64,000 bases of DNA. Source: Porites lobata. Lineage: Eukaryota > Cnidaria > Anthozoa > Scleractinia > Poritidae. Within the stretch, counting starts at the first letter, position 1; each line of letters opens with the position of its first letter. The position numbers were made by a program, and so were the translations under genes. The notes beneath the pieces were generated by a model. That model searched no databases. It was given only the letters and a program-made list of their open reading frames with translations, and was not told where the DNA came from. Location: the NCBI GenBank assembly GCA_942486035.1, contig CALNXK010000095.1, positions 812,501-876,500 on the forward strand, written 5' to 3'. Of the stretch, positions 32,139-42,017 are shown piece by piece.

Positions 32139-33381
32139 CATAGGCGTACGGGAAGTTTTTTGCCAGGGGGGGCGGTAAACCATTTGCCCAAAAACATCTC
32201 GCAAGTTGCCCAAATTTTTACGAAAGAGTCGAATAGAAATGAGAGCCATATTGCAACAACATAGGTCGTCCTGGCATATGAAGGTGGCTCGATACAGTTT
32301 TTCAGGATCAATACCAAGTCTGAGCATAAACTACGTCGCCATAAACAAACATTTGGAAAAATTGCGACCAGTTGTATTAAGATGAAAATTTGTCATCACC
32401 AGGGTTGCAATGACATCGGAGTTGTCATAGCAACGAAATGACTCCATTACCTATTTTACTTCAGCAATGATTCTCGGGACAGGAACCTTACAAAATTGTT
32501 CACAGGAGCTTTTTTCTTCAATACGGTCGCCTCGATGTTCGTGAAGTTTAAGCAAAACCTTAAGAGCGTTATCGAGATATTTTGCAATGAAGTTTTTATT
32601 ATTAGAAATACGGTAAGAAAAGGAAAATCTTGATTTTTGGCTGTTATCTGTAGAAAACGAAGCGCTTTTGACCTGCAATTTCACCTCATAGTAGTTTTAA
32701 TATTTTTAAAAACATATGTGAAAGATCGTGGAGATAGCTCTGCTTGATTGCTAGAATCGAAAGAAGGATTTGATCAGTATGTATTGAGACACTCTTGTTA
32801 GCGGTTTTGTAAACATTTCGGTCTACTTTGACAAATTAGGGAATAATTTTAAACCGCTACATAGATTTTTTAAACGAATTAAGATTCTTCTCGTAATTCA
32901 AACTGAGAATTAGTCAGCCACTTCTTCATTTTCATACCCATTATAGCCTGCGTAGCAAGCGCTTCTAGTCGAACTCGCACGGAAACGCTTGCTATGCGGG
33001 CAATACCCATTGCTAAATGCTATCTGCCATACACTGTTCGTCGAGTGGAGATGATTCTAGAAGGTTATGCGAAAGTTTATTTTAATCAATTCTCGACTGG
33101 AAATAGCCCATTCCAGCTACTGCAGTGCAGTATAATGCCCAACCAAAAAAAAAACTGCAAATATGTAAATTACTCATCGCATGCTAAGCAACCACTGTAA
33201 TGTAACTGGATTATTACGCCGACTTCAGGTTAATATTCAGGTCTTTAAATAATTAAATAAAATGGAGACGTCTTTAAAAACTGGCTTTGCCCAAATTTTC
33301 TCTCGCTGCCCAAAAAATCTGAGTTGCCCAAAATTTGGGGGGGCTGCAGCCCCCCTCGCCCCCCCGGCCCGTACGCCTATG
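32139..33381. mobile_element. 1.24-kb non-autonomous hAT-type element
   Basis: Ends are CATAGGCGTACGGG and CCCGTACGCCTATG. CTTTTAAA flanks both sides (32,131-32,138 and 33,382-33,389). B1 shows the empty site (CTTTTAGATACGG near 18,900). The 8-bp duplication is the hAT hallmark. No transposase was recognised inside. Confidence 0.88.
32946..33001. mobile_element. small palindromic MITE nested in the hAT element
   Basis: The arms GCCTGCGTAGCAAGCG and CGCTTGCTATGCGGGC form a 56-bp near palindrome. Confidence 0.7.
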
Positions 33382-33672
33382 CTTTTAAATACGGAACCGT
33401 TCTTGCTTGCCCAATAATAGCTAGTCTTTCCTTCAACTAGCGCACCAATCTCATTTCCTCCTTTAATTCAGGTTGTTGCGTGGGTCGACGGTAAACCAAG
33501 TTGTTTCCAGTGTACAGGTCCTGGTTGCTCAAGGCGTGTAACATTATCCACCGAATAACTTGCTATCCAGTGGATTAGTATTGCGGAAATCAATTGCGTT
33601 TACCAGAAAGTAAACATCTTAGACAAGGATTCTGCTTTAAAAGCAAGTTTAAATCTTTAAGATGAGTAATTG

Positions 33673-33842
33673 TGTGTTTTCACATGACGTCATGGCGGCC
33701 ATATTTGTGTCCCAAAACAATGAAACGGCAGCCATGTTTGTGTCCCAAACCAGTCCTGCGCGAGTTGAACTCTTTTCTTATGTAAACGCTTTCTTTTGTT
33801 TCAATAAATTTGCATAGATGCAGGCCACGTGAGTGAAAACAC
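33673..33842. mobile_element. GTGTTTTCAC-ended MITE, B2 only
   Basis: It begins GTGTTTTCACATGACGTCA and ends CCACGTGAGTGAAAACAC. It is absent from the matching place in B1 (near 19,155). The sequence resembles a MITE widespread in stony corals. Confidence 0.8.
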
Positions 33843-34840
33843 TCTATATGCTAAAATCACAAAACCACGTGTCGGTTTTGTCATTTTGACTGATCGGGGG
33901 TTTATACTCAACAAAATTTGAAAAATGATAAAATTGTTTACAACGTAAACGGTGGTTAAGTGTAACGTTCAGTCCTAGTAAAGTTATTTCTCTGTTTATT
34001 CCGTTTCAGGAAAAGCGGGCAACAGCAAACTTAAAACAGCCATGAAATCCTTATTTGAAAGCAAAGGAGCCAAAAATTAAAAAACAATAGACTTTTATAG
34101 TAATATATAGAGACTAATTTGTATGTTTTGCTAGATCTTTCGTTAAGAAAGTATTAAACAGTGGCGCTGTATTTCGTAAGTCCAAAACCCATTCTTATGA
34201 TATACATATTTTGGCTCAAACCTGTATTGAGCAGATGCCGGATACCAGAAGCGCTTGCCACCAAGCCGAAAATTCCGAAAAGTTTGGATGGAAGGTTAAT
34301 GTTAAGGTCATTTTCTCGGAAATTCCAACCGAACATTTAGGACTTCGTTTTGAGGTCGTACCTTCATTCCGGTCGGTATGGACTAAACAAACTGTCGCTT
34401 GCCGTTTACCCTTCTCTGCGTTCAAATCCTTCGATTTTTATATTCGCGCCTTTTTTTATCAGATTCAAACAGTACATTTCTCCGGTGCGCTAAAAAAGGT
34501 GGCTTACATGCCACTGTCTGGTGGTAAGTACCCTAGGGAGCGCACTGCCCAATACGGGCTTCTGTCTGTGTTCCTATAAGGGGACTTACTTACTACAAGC
34601 AAGAGCCCCCGAGTTACAACCATTGAGTAGTGTCTGTGTTACACATTGGCCATCTTAAACAAGTAACTAACTTAGGGGTGTCAATCATAAAAAGGTGTTT
34701 GGCTTATTTTCAGTCCTTCATAGAGAGATGACTTCCTCACAGAAGAAGCGTTTCAAGAGATGTTCGTGTTCGAAAGGTGACGACTAGCTGGGTCCCGTTT
34801 TAACATGATTTCACTACGTCTTAGTGGTGTTAATTGTTTG

Positions 34841-35040
34841 CAGTGGCGGATCCAGGGGAGGGGGGAGGGGGCTGGGGGGCCCGCCCCCCCTTATTTCTAG
34901 ACCAAACCAGGAACCCATGACCAAACTGAGGCGCGAAGGGCTGAAAAAAAAAATTGGAGATCGGGCAGCCCCCTTATCTCAGCGTCTGGATTACCGTCCC
35001 CCTTCCTCCTCCCTTATCTCAAGATCCGGATCAGGCACTG
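34841..35040. mobile_element. GGATCCA-ended MITE, B2
   Basis: It begins CAGTGGCGGATCCAG and ends GGATCAGGCACTG, at the same site as 20,074-20,244, so the insertion predates the block duplication. Confidence 0.75.
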
Positions 35041-35392
35041 GTTTGTTCCCTTAGAACACAGTCTCAGTAATCCGGAGTGAGGCTAGGGGACAACCGTTTC
35101 ATCCGGGAGCTTTCCTGGAAGGAATGGGCTTTGGGCTGATTTAATAGTGTAAGACGAGGTCCATGCCTGGTGACCTGGGACCGTTTTGTAGTAGTAGACA
35201 AGCATATAGTTCATTTAAATTTTTTCCTAAGTAAAAGGGATATTTTCAGTCTTTTGTACTTGAAAGAAAGTAGCGTTCTAAAGCATTTCGTGATATCGTA
35301 TTGTTTATTTACAAACGCGTTATTTAATTTTGAATTTAATGTTTGTCTAACATTTTTTTCTGTTATCCTAACACCGCCTATAGTGGTTTCGT

Positions 35393-35607
35393 TAACTGTT
35401 TCACTCACAGAAAAGACCAAAGTCTAAATTGGACAGAAATTCCAACTTTCATTTTATTAAATTCGGAGAAACAAATAGTACCACGTAAGAGCGCTGCCAA
35501 GCAAAGAGGTTTCATTTGAATGGTCACACCAACGGATTTGGTCCGCAGACTAAAAACTTTGAACAACCTCATAGGATTACATCGTTCATTCTGGAGTGAA
35601 AGAGTTA
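35393..35607. mobile_element. CTTTCACTC-ended MITE, B2
   Basis: Ends are TAACTGTTTCACTC and GAGTGAAAGAGTTA. It is orthologous to 20,576-20,880, with a single internal unit. Confidence 0.75.
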
Positions 35608-35962
35608 AAGAAGCCTGCACTTTGCCTTGAGATATACGATATACCTACTGCCATGACTGTTAATTGATAAAAAGTAATGCTTTTAAATCATAATGTATAC
35701 AATTCAAATAAAAATACATTCTTATACAAAAATGGTTTGAAAAATAAACGATAGAATTAGAAGTGGGTTTTGCAATCCCTTTGACTTTGTATTGAAACAA
35801 GATGCTTTTGCATAAAAGTGATGAATCTAATATCTATCCATTTAGTAATGATTCCTCTAAAGAGTAATTAACTATTTTTGTATATCTGTGGAAACGTAAA
35901 ATTTCAGCGCTGTTAGAGTACTTTGCGTTTTTTATGTTCACTGAATTGGTTAAACCTAGTAT

Positions 35963-36276
35963 CCCCGGGGGAAGGCGAACTCCGCATATGAAAGGGGTGG
36001 GAATGCTCGTCTGAAATTTTGAATTAAACCCCTAAAGGAGTCAAATCTGGGCGTCGCCCAACCTTTTTTTGACCCCTAAAATCGATGATTTTAAACTTTG
36101 ATTACATGAATCGAGTAAATAAAACGAATTGAAAATACATGATGTTTTACTATTTCTTCGAGTGCAACCCTAAAAGAGACCTTTACGGCTAAATATAAAA
36201 GTGTTTTGCCCAGAACACCCTAAGCGAGACGACGATCATCCCCACCCCTTTCATATACGGAGTCCCCCCCCCCCGG
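35963..36276. mobile_element. 314-bp MITE with 8-bp target duplication, B2 only
   Basis: CCTAGTAT lies on both sides (35,955-35,962 and 36,277-36,284). The ends share ATATGAAAGGGGTGGG and its inverse. It is missing from B1 near 21,210. Confidence 0.85.
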
Positions 36277-36284
36277 CCTAGTAT

Positions 36285-37511
36285 GCCTAAATTTAACCCA
36301 TTAAGCCCTAATATCCACATACAAATTCTCCAAACTGATCTCTACATATTTCCTTGAAGAATTAGTTGAAAGAATGTGATAAAAGATCGAAACATTTTCT
36401 CTTAAGTGATTATATTGTTAATTCTCATAACCTAAGATCTTGAGAATGTATAGATATCGTTAGGAGAAGATTGATGTTGGTCACTCTTGGAACTTTTAAG
36501 TGTGAGTGACTGAAATAAAATGGGAATATAGCAACAAACTTAATTCTCTCTGTTTTATCTGGACCTCAGGCTGCTTCCACACAAATGAGTGGACCTTGAA
36601 AAATCTCCCTTTTTGTTGACAAATGCATCAAAAGCTCCTTTCCCATGCAGCCTTTTCGACTATTCCACAGTGAGAACTCGTCCACACCAATGCCTTTTCA
36701 TTTGAAACGAATACATCTGTGCATTTTGGCCCTGCTTTCAAACTAAAGCCATCGAAAGCCCTAACGTCGTAGCTTATCATGCCAGACCGTGTTGTCAGGG
36801 AAAACACGAGAATACCGCTGGTGCTGTTGACGCAAGCGCAGTATGAAGTACATATGTCCGAGAAAAGCCCGGGAGCAGAAACATATCGGAAAATAGACGT
36901 TTCTGATTGCTTAGTGCCAAAAACCAATACCCTAAAATGCACGTGCGTGAGTCAAAGACGGGTTGTTGTGGACATGACCTTATCCGAAAACCCACATGTA
37001 AGGATATAATCATTCTACAGATTTCGCAAGAACTAAAAGCGAAACTCTCGTTAATATACTTTTAATTTACCCCAACAAAAAATAAAATCCTCTAATGCTA
37101 AACGTCGACGACAACGAAAACGGTAAAACTAAATTAAAAGGTCTAATTGTGCAGCACACTTTTTTGTACATATCTTTCCTTTTGATGTTGAACAACTATA
37201 ACATAAAACTTACTAGTTGCACGTTTTATGGAGGAAATGCCGTATATGTGCTCACACAAAAAGTTGTTGCCTGACTTTCTGTTCGGTAAGCTGTCTCCGT
37301 TTACATTAAAGATCGAGGTTTCAATAGTTTTGCATATATGATGATAAAACTATCAGTTAATGAAACAAAATGGAGTAGTTTGCTACCAAATACCCGCCCT
37401 CCTATTCTTTATGTAAAAAAAATGTTACCGGGACTTTCGAGAAACGGGCCCCAGTTCCCACTCCCTGTACCTAGCTAACCTTTTTTCCCTCCAGGGTTCG
37501 ACCACCAACAG
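36285..37511. other. 3' flank of paralog 2, no gene seen
   Basis: It partly matches 21,220-22,313. The open frames at 36,628-36,942 (minus) and 36,779-37,009 (plus) overlap each other, are not present in B1 and resemble nothing I know. Confidence 0.4.
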
Positions 37512-40500
37512 TTAGAAAAGCTTCTTGAGTCGGATGGCTGAAGCAAGTTGCTGATATTCCTTTGCTTGTTCAAGGTCACCTAAGTCCTGGTGAATTGCAG
37601 CTAGGTTACCGTAGCTTGTTGCAACAGAAACATGTTCAGCACCAAGCTTCTTGAGTTGGATGGCTAAACCACGTTGCTGATACTCCTTTGCTTGTTCAAG
37701 GTCACCTAAGGCCCTGTAAACTAAAGCTAGGTTACCGTAGCTTGTTGCAACAGAAACATGTTCAGCACCAAGCTTCTTGAGTTCGATGGCTAAACCACGT
37801 TGCTGATACTCCTTTGCTTGTTCAAGGTCACCTAAGGCCCTGTAAACTAAAGCTAGGTTACCGTAGCTTGTTGCAACAGAAACATGTTCAGCACCAAGCT
37901 TCTTGAGTTTGATGGCTAAACAACGTTGCTGATACTCCTTTGCTTGTTCAAGGTCACCTAAGGCCTTGTAAACTAAAGCTAGGTTACCGTAGCTTGTTGC
38001 AACAGAAACATGTTCAGCACCAAGCTTCTTCAGAAAGATGGCTAAACCACGTTGCTGATACTCCTTTGCTTGTTCAAGGTCACCTAAGTCCTGGTGAATT
38101 GAAGCTAGGTTACCGTAGCTTGTTGCAACAGAAACATGTTCAGCACCAAGCTTCTTGAGTTGGATGGCTAAACCACGTTGCTGATACTCCTTTGCTTGTT
38201 CAAGGTCACCTAAGTCCTTGTGAATTGCAGCTAGGTTACCGTAGCTTGTTGCAACAGAAACATGTTCAGCACCAAGCTTCTTGAGTTGGATGGCTAAACC
38301 ACGTTGCTGATACTCCTTTGCTTGTTCAAGGTCACCTAAGTCCTGGTGAATTAAAGCTAGGTTACCGTAGCTTGTTGCAACAGAAACATGTTCAGCACCA
38401 AGCTTCTTGATGTCGGTGGCTAAACCACGTTGCTGATACTCCTTTGCTTGTTCAAGGTCACCTAAGTCCTGGTGAATTAAAGCTAGGTTACAGTAGCTTG
38501 TTGCAACAGAAACATGTTCAGCACCAAGGTTCTTGAGTTTGATGGCGAAACCACGTTGCTGATACTCCTTTGCTTGTTCAAGGTCACCTAAGTCCTTGTG
38601 AATTAAAGCTAGGTTACCGTAGCTTGTTGCAACAGAAACATGTTCAGCACCAAGCTTCTTGAGTTTGATGGCTAAACCACGTTGCTGATACTCCTTTGCT
38701 TGTTCACGGTCACCTAAGTCCTGGTGAATTAAAGCTAGGTTACCGTAGCTTGTTGCAACAGAAACATGTTCAGCACCAAGCTTCTTGAGTTGGATGGCTA
38801 AACCACGTTGCTGATACTCCTTTGCTTGTTCAGGGTCACCTAAGTCCTTGTGAATTAAAGCTAGGTTACCGTAGCTTGTTGCAACAGAAACATGTTCAGC
38901 ACCAAGCTTCTTGAGTTGGATGGCTAAACCACGTTGCTGATACTCCTTTGCTTGTTCAAGGTCACCTAAGGCCATGTAAACTAAAGCTAAGTTATTGTAC
39001 CCGGATGCAACATCGACATTTTGGTCACCCAGCAGCCTGATGCGAAGAGCGAGAGAATTTTCCAAGTATGTCTTTGCCACGTTGAATTCAGAGTGCATTT
39101 TACATATGTCGCCAAGATTCGACAATTTTTCAGAAATGTCCCGAACATGGACTTGAGACATATTTTCTGCCATAATAACTGCATTAATTGGTCCAATAAG
39201 GGCACTTACGTGCGGAATGATGTGCATGGTCTCCATTGTTCTATTTTCGTGTGGAATTGTGACTATAAATTTGTTAAACGATGTAACAGCTTCACTTACA
39301 ACGTTGATCGTTTGATTCTCTGTACATTCACTCATCACCCATTTCATTGCGTCGTGCACAACCTGATGTACACGAATGTAGCAGCAACTATCTCCTTCTT
39401 CCTCTAAAAGAAGCAGTGAACATCTTCTGAATCTCCTGCGAATCTGTTCCTTGTCCTCTTTATCATCGTGTTCGAGAACCTTTAAAAGGTAACTAACCGC
39501 TATGTCAACGTTTAATGGTTGTGGTGCGCACAGGGAAAGAAATCTGATTACGTGTTCAAAAATCTTGTCGGATTTGACTAGTGCTTCGACAGCTAACGTT
39601 ATTGCTGTAGTCATCGTATTTGGATAAATTGGGTTGGTGTCAGCAAGGGTATCCTCGGTCGTTTCTCGTTTTCCTTTTTGTAAAATCTTTAGGTATTCGT
39701 CCCAGCCAAAGTGCTTCGATGCTTTGTCCTGTCGAATGTCTTTGACAAACACAGCCGCGCCTGCTAAAGCAAGTGGCTGATAGTCCAGTTTCCGGGCAAC
39801 GTTTTCTGCTAGCTCCTTGTCGAACACCCCAGAAAGCTTGGCCAATAAGGAAGTGGCATCGTAAGGATTCATTCCTTGGCTTACTGAAATGTGATTGATG
39901 AAAAAGCTTTTTAATGGGATGGACTTTGTATCCTGGGTTGTAATTAACAACTGTCCTCTTGCCCACGTCTCGGTTCCAGACTGTGGTAGGTGATCATGTA
40001 CAAAAGTCAGATTAGTCACATTGTCCACCACCATTAGCCACGACGTGTAACACCCCATTTTTGCAGCAATAAGCATCTTGAGATTGGCGATCTTGTCCTC
40101 AATGTTCCAATCCTTAAAGCTCAAGGTTTGCATCACTGAAAATTCTGGGCACTTTAACTGACGAGCAAAATTGGCATATGACTCCAAAAGTGAATCTTGA
40201 CTGGCAGCGTTTATGGTCATCACAAAGGAAGTGCCTGGTATTTCTTTTTCTTCATCAAAGAATCTTTCAGCTACGAGGCCAGCTAGTTGTGATTTGCCAC
40301 TTCCTGGATTCCCTGAGATGTACAGATAACTCAACCTGTTCTCGTTGGCCTTCTTTAGTTCCTTTAGCTGATGTGCTATTTCTGCTACTTCTCTTTCACG
40401 GCTTTCAATTTCGTGTGTAGGTTTAGGAGGGAGAATACAGAATGAAGGCGCTTCTTTGTGAAGCTGGTCTTTAAGAACCTGGCGCTGGTTTTCTTTTTCT

Positions 40501-41060
40501 TGAAGTTCTTGTCTAACATCGTCAACCTCTTTCAGAATGTTATCTAATTCGTCCATTGGGAAAGTTTTCTGATTTTTTATCTCATCAATTTTTACAGTAG
40601 AGAGACCAAGCGCATGGAACGCAACATGAACTTTGCCAACGGCATTCTGAAAATCCATCTCAGGGAGACTTCCCTGTAGTATGTGGGCGAATTCCTCGTT
40701 TCTAAATTTTCTAAGATCATCCACATTGTTTCTGACTGTTGATGCAAGGTAGGGCCCGACACAACCAGAGTAAAGGATGGCGTAAAACAGCATTGTGCAA
40801 TCCCATTCCGCTCTGTTTCCATTTATCATGGTGGCCAAAAGACGAGCATTTCTTCTTTGATTTCTTGGAGACTCGCCGTTGTAAAAGTCCGTTCCATTCT
40901 GGGCCACATCTTTCCATTCTCCCAATGGTGTTGATTTATATTGATTGTCCCATTCACGTTTAAAAAGCTCTCTGAGGCCTTCGGCTAGTATATCAGTGGT
41001 TATATAACAAATTCTGAAGTAGTTCAGCTGTTCTTCGGTGTAGTTCTTTGAAAGGGCCAT
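37512..41060 (-). CDS. HEPN-NB-ARC-TPR STAND protein (NLR-like), paralog 2, 1,182 aa
   Basis: This is a close paralog of the gene at 22,314-25,739, also a single open frame, starting at the ATG at 41,060. The HEPN motif R120-NEEFA-H126, Walker A GNPGSGKS (250-257), Walker B LMVVDN and LLITTQD are unchanged. One serine is missing after the coiled coil, in the PGTS-FVM segment. The TPR tract has eleven full 42-residue units plus a partial one, one more than paralog 1. The variable residues of the units differ too: for example AIHKD, LIHQD and LVYRA ends, and one unit reads GLATDIKKLG instead of GLAIQLKKLG. Flanks on both sides match paralog 1, so the gene arose by segmental duplication. Many transposons have entered its flanks but none its reading frame, which suggests selection to keep it. 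Function is inferred only from architecture. Confidence 0.93.
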   Translation of the reverse strand: MALSKNYTEEQLNYFRICYITTDILAEGLRELFKREWDNQYKSTPLGEWKDVAQNGTDFYNGESPRNQRRNARLLATMINGNRAEWDCTMLFYAILYSGCVGPYLASTVRNNVDDLRKFRNEEFAHILQGSLPEMDFQNAVGKVHVAFHALGLSTVKIDEIKNQKTFPMDELDNILKEVDDVRQELQEKENQRQVLKDQLHKEAPSFCILPPKPTHEIESREREVAEIAHQLKELKKANENRLSYLYISGNPGSGKSQLAGLVAERFFDEEKEIPGTSFVMTINAASQDSLLESYANFARQLKCPEFSVMQTLSFKDWNIEDKIANLKMLIAAKMGCYTSWLMVVDNVTNLTFVHDHLPQSGTETWARGQLLITTQDTKSIPLKSFFINHISVSQGMNPYDATSLLAKLSGVFDKELAENVARKLDYQPLALAGAAVFVKDIRQDKASKHFGWDEYLKILQKGKRETTEDTLADTNPIYPNTMTTAITLAVEALVKSDKIFEHVIRFLSLCAPQPLNVDIAVSYLLKVLEHDDKEDKEQIRRRFRRCSLLLLEEEGDSCCYIRVHQVVHDAMKWVMSECTENQTINVVSEAVTSFNKFIVTIPHENRTMETMHIIPHVSALIGPINAVIMAENMSQVHVRDISEKLSNLGDICKMHSEFNVAKTYLENSLALRIRLLGDQNVDVASGYNNLALVYMALGDLEQAKEYQQRGLAIQLKKLGAEHVSVATSYGNLALIHKDLGDPEQAKEYQQRGLAIQLKKLGAEHVSVATSYGNLALIHQDLGDREQAKEYQQRGLAIKLKKLGAEHVSVATSYGNLALIHKDLGDLEQAKEYQQRGFAIKLKNLGAEHVSVATSYCNLALIHQDLGDLEQAKEYQQRGLATDIKKLGAEHVSVATSYGNLALIHQDLGDLEQAKEYQQRGLAIQLKKLGAEHVSVATSYGNLAAIHKDLGDLEQAKEYQQRGLAIQLKKLGAEHVSVATSYGNLASIHQDLGDLEQAKEYQQRGLAIFLKKLGAEHVSVATSYGNLALVYKALGDLEQAKEYQQRCLAIKLKKLGAEHVSVATSYGNLALVYRALGDLEQAKEYQQRGLAIELKKLGAEHVSVATSYGNLALVYRALGDLEQAKEYQQRGLAIQLKKLGAEHVSVATSYGNLAAIHQDLGDLEQAKEYQQLASAIRLKKLF
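37515..38969 (-). repeat. 126-bp tandem TPR-coding repeats, 11.5 units (paralog 2)
   Basis: This is the same 126-bp unit as in paralog 1 but with one more copy. Three neighbouring units share ALVYKA or ALVYRA ends, and the first several share ALIHKD or ALIHQD, the pattern expected from local duplication or conversion of adjacent units. Confidence 0.9.
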
Positions 41061-41082
41061 GTGTGAGAAAACGCTGAGGCTT

Positions 41083-41090
41083 GGAACCTT
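41083..41090 (-). promoter_or_regulatory. probable 3' splice site of 5'-UTR intron, paralog 2
   Basis: A pyrimidine-rich stretch ending CCAAAG on the minus strand precedes the start codon at the same distance as in paralog 1. Conservation between paralogs supports a leader intron. The upstream exon was not identified. Confidence 0.45.
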
Positions 41091-41471
41091 TGGAAAAAGA
41101 AATCAAGGAACAAGAAACAACTTGATGACCGTTGTACATGTAGGGAAAAGAAATACAGGATCTCTTAATATGATTTAAGCAAAATAACTTCTGTTGTTCT
41201 AAATTGTTGTTAAGTCGATCGATGTCAATCAGCAGTTTCATTTACTAAGTATAGCAGGTGTTCCTTGGATGAGTATTTTGAGAAACTTTTCAATCTACGC
41301 CAACAAGGAAAAAAATATTTTGCTCGAAAAGGCGAAAATAGCTGACGTAAAATGCTTTACTTTTAAACTTGCGCTCGTTTTTGCATTTTAAGAATAGAAT
41401 CAAAGATCTTTTAAGAGACATACGATAAGGAAGTCGACTATGGTTTAGGCGCTGATGTGAATTGCAGCAAC

Positions 41472-42017
41472 CACAGGTAGCCCAAGCTTACTATGAGAAC
41501 CCGGAATTTATCGCCGCCGAAAGCGGAGGCGGTCAAGAGAGGTTTGCCAACCTTCTCTTCTCTTCTCTCTACTGTCATCTGGGTGGAAAACTGTCGCTCA
41601 AAAATAGGCATTAAATAGTGCCTAGGACGTCTGAAATACAGTCAGAATACAAAGAAAAGCAATTAGACGTTAAAGGTGAGCTTCAAAGCGATATTCAATG
41701 ACATTTTGCTAATTTAGTGAGCAAAGAATATTTCTCCATACAACGTCTTATAATTTTCTTGCTGTATGAATAATTAATTAGCTTGATGGGTAGTGTTGTT
41801 TTCGTGTTCTTGGCATCCTAAGAGGTCTGAAACGCAGTCAACACACAAATAAATGTAACCAAATACTAAAAGGAAAAATTTAATGCACGTTTCACTCAGT
41901 TTTGGAGAAATCGGATAATTTTCATACAACGTCTTATAACTGTTGTCGTATTTACAAGTAATTAGCTAAGTAGGATAATGTTGTTCAGGGTTCTTATAGT
42001 AAACTTGGGCTACCTGT
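41472..42017. mobile_element. 546-bp inverted-repeat element, B2 only
   Basis: Ends are CACAGGTAGCCCAAG and CTTGGGCTACCTGT. GCAGCAAC flanks both sides (41,464-41,471 and 42,018-42,025). B1 has the empty site at 26,105. This suggests a hAT-type MITE. Confidence 0.85.

Noticed and set aside
34211..34579. 122-aa plus-strand frame in the 3' flank of paralog 2
   Set aside because: The matching B1 sequence (19,440-19,815) is broken into short frames and no family is recognised.
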